Positions 33,309-44,298 of a stretch of 64,000 nt of DNA are shown here, piece after piece. Both the position numbers and the translations under genes were made by a program. Origin of the DNA: Asterias rubens (taxonomy: Eukaryota; Echinodermata; Asteroidea; Forcipulatida; Asteriidae); NCBI RefSeq assembly GCF_902459465.1, contig NC_047062.1, positions 24,185,919 through 24,249,918 on the forward strand. The letters run 5' to 3'. The notes beneath the pieces are model-generated. The model was given only the letters and a program-made list of their open reading frames with translations, was not told the origin of the DNA and did no database searches. Numbering within the stretch: the stretch's first letter is position 1; each line of letters opens with the position of its first letter.

Positions 33309-33668
33309 AAGGATTTGGGTACCTTTTCAAAATGTCCATAGATTTACATTAAACTTACAGGGTTTGAAGATAATGATAGTGAAAAGCTTCCCTTCAAATA
33401 TTACTTACTGAGGTGCTGAAGTTTTTGAGAAATGAGTAAAACAATGTCATGAAAGTAAGTTTGTAAATGATTAAAATAATTTTCGTCTCAGGAGACGAAA
33501 ATTATTTTCATGACATTGTTTTACTCATTTCCCAAAAACTACAGCACCTCAGCACAGAATATTTTCAGGGGAGCTTTCTACTATCATTATCTTCAAACTG
33601 TGTAAGTTTAGTGTAAATCTGTGGACATTGTGTTTTTTGTCCTACAAAAGTTACAACGACCCTTTAAG
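33305..33668. mobile_element. Long palindromic MITE
   Basis: Arms such as GAGTAAAACAATGTCATGAAA pair with their reverse complement around ATAATTTTCGTCTCAGGAGACG. Ends are CCTTTAAAGG-like (CTTAAAGGATTTGGGTACC and CCCTTTAAG). It is the relative of the 14.4-kb element. Confidence 0.75.
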
Positions 33669-34339
33669 TCTGGGTGATAAGAGGTACCCTTACAGGCCTT
33701 GAACTTTGCTCTTGAAGGGGAACGGCATTTTTCCGCGGTAAGGGGCACTTATATGAGGAAAAGGTAAATTTGAATTGAAACCTTCCAAAGGCCACCACAG
33801 CAAAAGCACAGGGCACCAAGGCAATGCTGTGGGTGCCATGGGTTAATTCGATGCCTGCCCTTACATGGGTAACAGCTTAAACGCATTTTCTACTTGGTGT
33901 AAAAGTGCCTAATAAATACATGCTTATTTTCATGAAAAAGTAGGGTTGCTTTAGCATGTATTTGTAGGATCAACCAAATACAGTGTGGTGCTAGCTTTTA
34001 TACAAGCATCCACACAGGTTGTTTTTTGTTATCCTGACTACTGAAAAGGCTGAAAAGAATGTGCATTGTCATCCATTTATTGTGTTCCTCCCTCCCTATG
34101 CAACTAGATACATACTCTAGTTGCAGTGGCGTGGGTCTCAAAGTTCAACAACTAACTGGATATTATCTTTTGGGGTGATTAGTCAAAAAAGTAAACTTGA
34201 CACCAAAAGTGCACTTACTCTTCTGAAATTCAGTTCTTGCCTTGACCTCTGTTATTTACACTGTGAGGTTGACAAATTCCATCCAAATTGAACCACCTTG
34301 AGTATTGATACACTGGTATCAATTTTAAAGTTTCAAATT

Positions 34340-34460
34340 TCACTGCTGATTAAATTGTAAGTGTCCATTTTGGACAAACCATTCATTGGTATGTGAGTTT
34401 TTTCACTGCTGATTAAATTGTAAATGTCCATTTTGGACAAACCATTTATTGGTATGTGCA
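34340..34460. repeat. Two-copy tandem duplication of about 60 bp
   Basis: TTTCACTGCTGATTAAATTG, then TCCATTTTGGACAAACCATT and ATTGGTATGTG occur twice in a row with a handful of changes. Confidence 0.8.
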
Positions 34461-34954
34461 TTATTACATGCACATGTATTCCTGTTGTGATTTCTCTATA
34501 AATTAATTGATCCCATTTCATTAGCATGCATCAATTATACATTGATCATGGTGTCGCCATCTTGTTTTTTGTTTTGTTTTTTCAATCGCATACAAATCAG
34601 TGTAACCATATTGAAGGTAGAGGTCAAAATAGTCTGACCCTAGTTTAGTAGAATGAGATTCCTAGTTCATTTATTGACTTCTACCTCGACTACATCTACT
34701 GCAGGGGACTAATATATACATTGTACTCTGTGATAATGTTCGTAAAGCCCGGTTCATACTTTTTACGTCACAAATTTACAAAGAGTGGTTGGCAACAGTT
34801 GAACTGTGTTAAATTCCTGCCAACCCTTTGCTGCTAACCCAGCCGTGTGATGTCAAACTGGCTACGCATTCGCAGGAAGTATGAAATGGGCTTTACTATG
34901 GAGGAACATCCTCGAGAAGTCACTACATTGCCTTGTGGAATTCATTCCTGTATA

Positions 34955-35055
34955 ATAATAATACCAATAATATCGAAGTCTTATATAGCGCACGTATCAA
35001 CCAAACAAGGTACTCAAGGCGCTGAATCCATTCAAAGCTGACTATAGGAATAAAA
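34955..35055 (-). mobile_element. SINE tail, reverse orientation
   Basis: AATAATATCGAAGTCTTATATAGCGCAC, then CAAGGTACTCAAGGCGCTGA is the complement of the 21.1-kb SINE end. Confidence 0.55.
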
Positions 35056-36164
35056 CAAGCTAAAAAGTTTAGACAAATGAGCCGTCAAAGCAATATTTTC
35101 TTCTGCCGACAGGGTTTTATTATTTTGCAGAAAGAAGATAACTTCATTCCAAGACGTTGCCTTGCAATTATTTCCTTCTACTGTAAATTTTTGATCAAAC
35201 ATCTGAAATGTACATTTTTTATAAACATATTTGGTACAATTTTTATAACTCTAAATCAGAAATATTTGGTGATTTAGGAGAGTGTTTTTGTACCTTTTTT
35301 CCTTTTTCATAGAACTTTTAAAACATGATGATCATGGCATCAAATTTATATTGTAAAAAAGGGTTAGGTTTGTGTCAAGAAAAGTACTAATCAAACATTT
35401 TTTTTACGACATAATATAGTTTATCATGTGTTTGGAGTACTTAACTAAGACATGTAAATACATTATCTGTACAAAGAAAATACTGTTGTATATAATATTT
35501 CAAAATATTTTATTTATCATGTGAGTTCTTGACTGTGTTCGATTTGTGCATGTAAATGTTGATAATTTGTTTGTTGTGATTATCTTATTTGGATTATTTT
35601 GAAATTATTTATCAAGTCTAACTTTTGTTCAGTGTGCATATATGGTCTTTTTCAAAAGTGCTACTTCAACCAAACATTTGTACATGCGACTTGTACTTGT
35701 TTTCTTTTTGAGATTTTGCTGTACACGTTATATTATAACCAATGATGCCACAGACACAGAAAGTTCATCACAACACTTAATGTGTCCTTCATTTATGTAA
35801 CCATGTATTTTTCCATTCACATCATACCATTTACCTAACCATGCCCATAACTTTATTTGCTTTTCTGTATGACCTGCTTTTTATTGAGATGTTCGAAGGT
35901 TAGGTAAATCATGTCTATTGATAATCAAGTGGTTTAGGTGACTGAAGTCTTCCACAACCCCTTTGACTAAACAAGTAAATGTACACATGTATGTATAGGG
36001 GTGTACATGTGCATGTATACAAAACAAATCTGATAACAGTAACTATATTCATTGGATTGGACATGATAATAAATATACCTGTTTCAGTTATAAGTGTATG
36101 TGAAAACAATTGGGCCTCCAATAGTTTGGAAATGTACTTAAAATCTGTAAATGTATTTACCCGG

Positions 36165-36360
36165 ATTCATGTCTCGTGGGGCATGATTCGTTTCTGGGTC
36201 AGTGTGACCCGGAATCAGTGTCAAAAGGACACACAAAAGGGTCAAAATGACGCATAATACGAGTTCAAGTCACATTTTAAACCATTCTGCCGGTCAGATG
36301 GGTTAGGGCCCCTCGGACTTGCAATCCAGGTCAAATCTGACCTGGAATTTTTAGATGCCC
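36165..36360. repeat. Dispersed GGGTCA-rich repeat, copy 1
   Basis: CTGGGTCAGTGTGACCCGGAA, split here from GTCAAAAGGACACACAAAAG and GCCCCTCGGACTTGC, resembles 43005-43215 (CTGGGTCAGTATGACCCACC, TCAAACTGACACTCAAAATC, GGGTCAGGCCCCTACC). Ends contain GGTCAAATCTGACC palindromes. Confidence 0.45.
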
Positions 36361-37220
36361 AAAGTGGCGTGACAAGAGTAGTGAAGGAGGTTTTGACCAG
36401 TATTTCAAGATGTATTCTTGAATCCAATTGAAGTTAAACTCAAACTAACACAATTTGGCACAAGTCAGCATTAATCTACGCTACTCTAAATGGCTTTATG
36501 GACCCGTGGGCCTACTTCAAATTTGTCAATACTTGTATTCTGAAAACCACTGCCACCGTTGTTAAGGACCAAGTAGTTATTACCATACTTCACATTGGTG
36601 TGACCTTAAAGACCCATTTATATCATGTTATTATCATTACAATTTCGTTTCTCTTTGATAAGAAACCCCACAGTTTTGTAAAACATTAAACTTTTTTTAA
36701 ACGATATTTAAAAATTTGTTTCAGTTTGGGTTTTTTATTTGAACTTTAATGTACGAACTGAGAAAACTTGCATGGCTTCCTTAACTTAATGTATAGTTGT
36801 GAGCAATGTGTTGAATTAATGCTCGCAATGTCTCCCCTTTTGTGACGACCCCTCCCTTTTCCTATGGTGCACCCAAAGTACTAAATATTACCCTCAAACG
36901 AATCTCTCCCAACTTAAAAAAAAGGAAAGTAACGGGGAAACTTGATTTGTTTTGTGAAGTCTGCCGTTTGGAAGTCTCGGGATGATTCATTTCCATATGC
37001 AGTCCAATTTGTGAATAGTGAAACAACTGACTTTTAATCCTACTTCAGTCATTCGGTAAACATAAATCCAGTTTCTGCACTCTGATAAACAACCGTGTGA
37101 CCCTGTAGTTCAAAGTCTGTGTGACCATACCTTTTCCGTTTAGGCCTCATAAAGTTCGACAGTAACTGCCCTTAAACAGCAACTTCGTCTTTAACCCTAC
37201 CACATCGCGAACGGCTCACA

Positions 37221-39976
37221 ATGGCAGCTTCTAGTTTCGAACCTCTAGCCCGGGAGTTGGAGTGTGGAGTGTGTTTGGAATCTCTTCGAGATCCTAAGAT
37301 TCTGGACTGCTCTCATACATTCTGCAAACTGTGCATCGATAGCTTGGTGGACACTGAAGACAAGGTAAAAACTATTATCTGAAAACACTCCCCGCCACAC
37401 TGAAGATTGTTATCAGAGAGGGTGGGTTCAGTGACCCCCCCCCCTTCCCCACCCAACTCTTGCCCACCCCTCATGTCCCAAAATGAGATCGAAGAAGTGC
37501 AACAGCTATGTAAAGTATAATGCATTTTGAGAAACATTTCACTTCGAAGTACATGTACAACAGTTATGGCAAAAGATATCACTTTTTAGCCCCCACAAAT
37601 TTATATAAGAGGCGTTACCGCGTAACGCTTCTCATATTGTGTATTCCTATAGGGGCTAATCTTCCTGCGTGGACACTCGCTCCCGAGTTTCAGCGATATC
37701 TCAAAAACTTGACCACCTTTTGAAATGAAATTTTCACAGATTATTTTTTGTTGTATACAACCGAATGGTTCCAAAAACCAAAGGTATACATTGCCTTCTA
37801 ATATAGGGACAACAAGAACCAAACATACACGTAGGCCTACATGATTCAGTTTGTTTGTGTATACTACTTTTGAATAGCCTTAGCGCTATCTATATTTGTT
37901 GAAAATATTAATCAGTGAGATTCATTTGGAAGCAGGGTTTCTTTAAACTAGTAGAAATGTGGCTGTCGGTGACAAACAACTATACTTTGATTTGAAGTCT
38001 CTCAAATGGAAGACAAACTATGTTAAACAGTCCAACAAACCTGGAAATAAGATGTTTTTTAAACAAAAGGTCCCGATTGCTGAACAAGTGATTATTGGTG
38101 ACCTCGAGTCTATGCACAATAATATTGCAATTCGGTTGGGTCAGGGTCATATCACGTTCAGAGGCAGGCTCTGTTTGACTTGATTAGATAGCGGACTCAT
38201 ACCCTGCTGATCATGTCTCCAATTTTGTTGTGTAAGTGATCGCGCTCTAGAAGGCAACTAAATGTTCACATACCCATATCAATTTGTTTGCTGATTCTTT
38301 TTTGTTACCCCTTCCCTGCAGTACAAATCCTTGATTCAGGCCACAACGAACTCACTCCCATTCAAGTAGGCCTACTGAACGTTGATCACTTCAATAGGGC
38401 CAAGTATATCCACTTGGTGTTTTTCAAAACTTCTGTCTGTTGTCATGTTGCCATCATTTATGTTGTTTTGTTGTTATGTCAACAGAAAATAAAGTGTCCC
38501 ATGTGCATGGGAACCACGGACATTCCATCTGGTGGTGTAGGCGACCTCAAAGCTAACCTTCTTGCACGAAGCATGGTGGAAGCTATGTCTTCTATGAACC
38601 CACAGATGGTAGAGGTTGCCCAAGAAGCTACCGAGGCACCGTGTTCACCATCCAAGATCGCCGTTCAAAAACTAGAAGGCGTCTCCAATACTGAGCCCAG
38701 ATTGGATATAAAGTGCCTGTACAAAAAGTTGGTATCTCAGCGAATAAGGTACGAGCAAACCATTGGCGTCATCAGTATGAGAGAGGAGGACATTTCTGCA
38801 GCGGCTGCCCGGGCCAGGGACGGGGTGAATTCAACAACAGAGTCCATCGTCGCTGAGGTCCGTGGAAAACAACAAGGGCTTCTCGAGGTCATACAATACG
38901 TCTGTAAGATGAGACGGCATTTCATGACGATGCAAACGGCATCATTCAAGGATGTACTTCAGAAGATTGATGTTGCTCCAGAGGATATGGAAGATATAGA
39001 TACCAAAGATGATGAGACTGTGAGCGAACTTCGTCAAAAGATAAAGCTTGCCTTGAGGCTCATGGACAGAAACCCGCTTCCAAGCGCACAGGTGACGGAC
39101 GAGTTAAGCTTCTTAAAATTCATCGCGGAGAAGACGCCTGCGTACAACATTCACCTCGGTGACGTAGTGGAGGAAGAAGAATGGCAGCTGCAGCTCCAGT
39201 TCGGCAAATTCGGACCAGAGGTTGGTCAGTTCAACTGCGCAAGAGGTGTGGCTATCAGTCCAAGTGGTGATATTGCGATCGCTGAGCAAAGGAACAACCG
39301 CACGTGTATCTTCAACGGGGAGGGCAAACATGTCCTTACGATGTCCGGCAAGTCTGCCGGGAATCCCGAGCGTGGTGACAGGGATGTAGCTTTTTACTCC
39401 GACGGTAGATGTCTGATACTCGGCAAGACCAACAACATTAACGTATACGATAATAAAGGTAGCTATCTGAACTCCATCATGACGCCAGCCACCAACCCAT
39501 GGGCTTTAACGGTTGATGAAAATAACACTGTCTTCGTCGGTGATTTGGCAAAGAAAGTCATATACGTCTTGATTAATGGCTTGGTTGTCAGGCAGATAAA
39601 AGTAGCACATGCCCCATTGAGTCTTGCTGTTGACAACAAGGGCAAGATTCTTGTTTCAAGTGCGGCATCTAAACGTGTGGATGTCCTGGACATTTCAACT
39701 GGTGAGACTCTCGTCTCTATCGAGTCTAAAAGCGTCGATCCGTCCAACCTTGTTGCCCCGTGGGGACCCTGCTTTGGTCCCGATGATTCCATCTTCATTC
39801 CCTTCTACAAGGCAGATGTCTTTAACAAAGGAACCGTTCACGAGTTTGGAGCTGACGGGAGGCACTTGGGATGCGTGGCCAGGGGCCTGCAGACACCTAG
39901 AGATGTGGCGTTTACACGCGACGGGAGACTGGTTGTGGTGGATGGGACAACTATCAAACTGTATCAATTAATGTAG
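37221..39976 (+). CDS. RING-coiled-coil-NHL protein (TRIM-type E3), two coding exons
   Basis: Exons are 37221-37364 and 38486-39976 (phase 0 junction), giving 544 aa. The start MAASSFEPLA precedes a perfect C3HC4 RING: C15, C18, C30, H32, C35, C38, then C52 and C55 from the second exon. Residues about 100-270 are a helical, charged coiled-coil-like region. From about 287 to the end there are NHL-type beta repeats (GQFNCARGVAISPSGDIAIA, PWALTVDENNTVFVGD, PRDVAFTRDGRLVVVD). There is no B-box: the stretch after CPMC has no Cys/His pattern. RING-NHL proteins of the TRIM2/3/32 type are ubiquitin ligases, and some bind RNA through NHL; substrate and RNA binding are unknown here. Echinoderms and other invertebrates carry many lineage-specific copies, so I give no symbol. 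Confidence 0.9.
37604..37636. repeat. Short palindrome in the RING-NHL gene intron
   Basis: TATAAGAGGCGTTACCGCG, then TAACGCTTCTCATA form a near-perfect hairpin. The only intron of the gene (37365-38485) otherwise shows nothing beyond a C run at 37437-37452. Confidence 0.6.
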
Positions 39977-41851
39977 ATGGAACCATTTTACGCGCGCAGA
40001 AACCAAAACTTCTCTGATTTTTTTTTTTCTACCAAAGCCTTAGGGTGACTTTGTTTCGTGACTAACCTGCTGCTGCAGCAACAGGCACCAGACTTATACT
40101 TGAGGGCGATGAAATATGAGGGCAAATGAGAGGTAGAACAAAAAGTTTGATGGGCAGTCAAAATATCCAGTTTATATGCCTATTGTACCATAGTAAGACT
40201 ATGAAACAATCAGAAATAGTAGTTCATGTGGGGAGTGCTTGTATAGCAAAAATTGTTATAAAACAAAAACAAATAATCGATAGTTTGGGTAATCAGATCC
40301 TTTTTATAATCTGTTCTAAAAAGCTTGATTACTATTGCGGATCATGAAACCTAACCTTCACGATTTCGTGGGTCGATTTGAAAAAAGAAAAAAGAAAAAA
40401 AAAAGAAAACTTAGATTCGGATGCCTTTTCAGAGTAACACGGAACCCTAACTGGGTCTGATGTTATTCATTAAAGAAAACAAAGGAGGTACTATAAAAGT
40501 GAGTATATATAGCAGCATTTTATAAACATTCTTTGAACACATTTTATTTTATGAAACCTTTGGTTATCTCACCACGAGCAGATGAATATGAGTTCACCTA
40601 ACACAATTTATTATTAACTTTATGGCTCGATGAATCTCATTATAAAAGTATGACAGTATTATTAAAAGATGACACGGTAGATCAAATGTTAGACTTAAGG
40701 CCAGTGTTTCGTATAATATAGTTAGATACGATATACAGATGAAGTGTTTGGTTCATTAAATTAAAATACCATTTTCGGGAAAAAAGCTGTTGCTGGTTTT
40801 TGTAAAATGATTTTTACTGGCAAAGCTGTAACGTGAACTGTTAATACAAACAATACTAGGAAAAAATAACAACTTAAAGTTTTCAGGGAAATTCTCTACA
40901 ATTCAATGCAAAAATTAAAAATCACAATGCAATCCATACTTATCTGTAGCTAGAAACTCAAGGATCCTCACAATTTAAAATAAAACGTACAAAACTAAAG
41001 CACGCGTGGTCCGTTTTAGAGAGACAAGTATCTGTAAAGATGCTGGTTGAGTTTGCAGAGCAAGGCAATGTTGGTGAATAAGGGAAGCGTTATAGGCCTA
41101 ACCATAGTGCAACTCGACATCCATATACCTCCAGTTTACATGACGTCATCACCACAATGAATATTATTTACGCCATTTTGGTAGTTGATGGCCCCGTTTG
41201 TTGGTAAGAAGTGTTCCTTCTAAAAGCTTTCCGGGTCGCAAGGGGGGGGGGGGGGCCTGAACCATTTTCGGATCAGGCTGACCGGGATACGAAGCTCTGA
41301 CTACACAGAACTTTCAAAATGGCCGAGCGTTGCAGGCATCAGTGCGTGTGGCGTGTGCAAAAGGTCAAACAGCACGGCTGCTATTCATGATTTTGAAGCA
41401 CACGGATTACAGCTATAGGTTGCGTGAAACTTTCTTCCCTTACGTCACTATTTTCAGTTGTAAGAAGGATGGATACCGTAACCATGGCGACAGATATGCT
41501 TTGTTGGAATCGGCGTCTCTTGCGAGGTATTTTGCTAAAAAGAGGATAATGGTATAAAGAGAAGACATTGACAGGTTTAAATTTTTAAATCATAGATGGG
41601 TTTTCAGTCAAATTTTATTTGTTCAATAATAAAGATGTATTTTTATTGAAAGGACATAGTTTCTGTTGGACTGTATTGTCTATAAACTTTGAAATGCCCG
41701 CACTTTTCTTTGATGGCTTAAGTTGGACGAGTGGTATGGGCTTATGTTTGCCCCCTCGATCCCCATTGACCACAACATTCAATATTCAATAAAAATGAAC
41801 TTTCAATGATGAAAGAAGTGAACAAAATTACTTGACGTTTTGTGTACCTAC
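39977..41851. other. Region between the RING-NHL gene and the minus-strand candidate
   Basis: The first part is probably 3' UTR of the RING-NHL gene; ATTAAA at 40469-40474 is a possible poly(A) signal. A run of G at 41241-41254 follows. No convincing exon; a plus-strand frame at 41330-41557 with an upstream TTTTCAG and a later AATAAAG is noted but not supported. Confidence 0.4.
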
Positions 41852-42221
41852 CTGGTCCGCTGTGACACTGGAATAATGTATGCTCTGCATCCTGATTTAC
41901 TTTGATTCTTACGAAGAATCGCGGATTGGCGGCGATTTCCTCATTGTCTTGAGACATCCAGCAAGGGAAATTCTGCCGTGAAAAAAAGGGGTGTACTATA
42001 ATGCTTGATCCTCTATGTACAATGATGATAGAGGGTTTGTGTGATAAACATAAGGTAGACTAAGAAGCATGCAGCCATGACAAATCTTTAAAGGCATGCA
42101 TAGATCTCGAAAAAGATCAAAGACAAATCCCACATAAGCAAGGCTTAACTTATAGCAGTGAGTTTAGAGTGAACTACATGTATCTTGATCGGCAATACGT
42201 CACAAATGGGTCATTTTTGAC

Positions 42222-42470
42222 GGTCAACTCTCTAAAAATAATGTAAAAGAGTGAAAAACACCACTCTTTACATTTTGAGTTGTCCCTCATATGGCTCTTT
42301 AAAAAAAATGGTGGTTATTTCACTCTTTTAAAGGGGTTTCACTCCAGGACAGAGTGAAAAGTCACTCAGAAAGATGCAAACTTCAATCTAAAAGAGTGGA
42401 AGACCACTCGAAAAAGAGTTGTCCCTCATTATGGCTCTTCAAAGAGTGCTTTTTCACTCTTTTGCATTTA
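42222..42470. repeat. Palindromic block with repeated AGAGTG/CACTCT
   Basis: AAAGAGTG and CACTCTTT recur about ten times in both senses, and TTGTCCCTCATATGGCTCTT occurs twice. Probably an eroded MITE with internal repeats. It lies between exons of the candidate minus-strand gene. Confidence 0.5.
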
Positions 42471-42518
42471 GAGAGAAGGTTGGTGTCATGTAGTGCTGTT
42501 GCTTTGAGCCAGTCTTTA

Positions 42519-42722
42519 AGCTGGGCCCAATTTCATTATGATAGAGCTGCTTAAGCAGAAAACAAAATTTCTTAAGAATGTTCTGCTTAGCTGAAATGGA
42601 TACCAATCACATATTGTACAGGTGAAATGATTGTTAAGCTTGTAGCCTGATTCTGGTGAGCATAATATTGTTATGTTTATCTACTTGTTGTTATCAAAAT
42701 TAGCTCTATGAAATTGGGCCCT
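42519..42722. mobile_element. Palindromic MITE (CAATTTCAT family)
   Basis: Starts GCTGGGCCCAATTTCATTA and ends TAGCTCTATGAAATTGGGCCC; the interior includes CTGCTTAAGCAGAAAAC. It lies between the exons of the minus-strand candidate gene. Confidence 0.7.
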
Positions 42723-42727
42723 GATGG

Positions 42728-42802
42728 CTTTCTTGGGTGATGGTGATGACGGTGATGGTGATGGTGGTGATGGTGATGGTGATGGTGGTGATGGTGTGAT
42801 GA
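42728..42802. repeat. GGTGAT-type microsatellite
   Basis: Repeats of GGTGATGGTGATG with interruptions. An open frame across it (DGDGGDGDG) is compositional only. Confidence 0.85.
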
Positions 42803-43004
42803 TGGTCAGTATTTTGAACCTTCTTCCATCATCTTACCGTGAGTTCTGCGATTCCATCCGATGCCGATGCAGCGATACATTGACCAGAGTGCCGATGAAC
42901 CAATGCAACGGTGGTTCCTGCGTCGGCACACTTACTTGCATACTGGTACATGTCAAATACATCTTTAAAAAAAAAAAAAAAAAAACATTAAACTCTCAAA
43001 ACTT

Positions 43005-43215
43005 CCGGGTCTTACCTAAGCCGAATTCGGGTCCCTCTGGACCTCACAATTTCTGGGTCAGTATGACCCACCCGACATTGTCAAACTGACACTCAAAATC
43101 CGTGTTAACATCCCATTTGTAATCACTTTTGGTGTCAGCTTGATCCGTAAATGGGTCAGGCCCCTACCAGGGAACCCGGAATCCGGGTCTATTCTAGACT
43201 TGGATCAAGTCCCAA
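43005..43215. repeat. Dispersed GGGTCA-rich repeat, copy 2
   Basis: Related to the 36.2-kb sequence; holds CTTCCGGGTCTTACC near the left and GGAATCCGGGTCTATTC near the right. Just downstream (minus-strand sense) of exon 3 of the candidate gene. Confidence 0.45.
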
Positions 43216-44298
43216 TCCCGTGCCAATCTCAGAAAACTATTGTTTTGTGATGTGAATTCCCCTCCCCGTTCTGCACACGGGATTGACCCGCATTAGCTAC
43301 ATTTTGAGGGCGGCGGGTATGCTTAGGGACCTCCGCACGAGAACGGGACTTGAATCAAGTCTAGGTCTATATCCTAACGGGGATTTTGTGCAGACTTTCT
43401 CGTGATTACAATCACAACTTTGAAAACAGTTTTGTAGCTATAGGTAAAAGAGTAAGTAATCTACCACTTACAAAGAGCTTTGTCTGGGTTCCCACGTGCA
43501 CATTCAAATACCAACCGTTCTCCTCTAACGGTTAGAAAGCAATTAGTGTACACACATTCTCCCTGAAACACAAGCACTGGAACTGGAGGGGGTACGAAGA
43601 TGTAACCAGATAGGGTGGGGTTTCTCTATGGGCGTGGTCGGAACTACATCAAGTAAGGCTACGTCTGGAGGAACAGTCACAGATATGCGTGGTGGTAATG
43701 GACCTGCAGTTGGAAAACAAAAATATAGAAGTATGAGATTTGTCTAATATCATGAGGAGCTAAGAAAATATGTTAGTTTAGTATGGGTAAAATTTAAGGA
43801 TTACAAAGAGTTACAAGAAGTAAACAGATCGTGTGTATATTACCTCTCCGGTGAATCGTTTTGCCTCCCAATAACTGATCCTGCAGAAAAAAAAGTGAAG
43901 CAGAAAATGTTAGATTTGTACACATCACCAATGAGTGTGTTATAGAAATACCGACATTGCTTGATGTTTTCTCTCAATAACGAAGTTGTATTATCGACAG
44001 GCTGCGTATTACTTCAGAGAATCATAAACATCTTATGTGTTTCACTGAAAAGGTCAATGGAACATTTGAGAGAATTTCCTTTTCACACTAGTTTTTTTTC
44101 GGTTGCCCCTGGGTAACAATGCCGTTCTGATCACACTGTGGTCGCTTCCCCCCCGGTCTGCCTAGAAATGTTGGTACTTCATACGTTATTTTGAAATGCC
44201 TTTACCTTACAAGGGCCGGTTGCGGCTGGCTCCTCCTTGGTAGGTCCACCTTGTTGATTGTTGATTTTGGTCAAAACCTTCGAGGATCCACTTCCCAT

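Larger units (their letters stand above)
33669..37220. other. Intergenic region between ninein-like and RING-NHL genes
   Basis: No coding exon found. AT-rich, with a SINE tail near 35.0 kb, a 60-bp tandem duplication near 34.4 kb and a GGGTCA-rich repeat near 36.2 kb. The last few hundred bases before 37221 have no clear TATA box; GTTTAGGCCTCATAAAG lies about 80 bp upstream of the start codon. Confidence 0.5.
41852..44298 (-). pseudogene. Unrecognised candidate gene with myristoylation-type start and one apparent frameshift
   Basis: Four minus-strand exons join in phase: 44206-44298 (ATG at 44298), 43844-43880, 43472-43703 and 41852-41947, all with GT/AG borders. The first encodes MGSGSSKVLTKINNQQGG; a Gly2/Ser6 start is a classic N-myristoyltransferase signal. 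Exon 3 opens as GPLPPRISVTVPPDVALLDV, but the better protein-like frame downstream (VLVFQGECVYTNCFLTVRGE) is offset by one base, with the shift near the C runs at 43606-43626. After that single shift the last exon (NEEIAANPRFFVRIKVNQDA) is again in phase. The 3' end was not found; it ends at a donor at 41850-41851. I do not recognise the family. It may be an active gene with an assembly error, a null allele, or a decaying gene. Confidence 0.4.

Noticed and set aside
37959-38183. 74-codon open frame in the RING-NHL intron
   Set aside because: No similarity, no splice fit to either exon; probably chance.
38288-38485. Upstream extension of the RING-NHL second exon
   Set aside because: A good acceptor (TTATGTCAACAG) at 38485 restores the RING when joined to 37221-37364; the extension is intronic.
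41330-41557. Plus-strand exon or small gene
   Set aside because: There is a possible acceptor and a later AATAAAG, but no convincing partner exon, family similarity or codon pattern.
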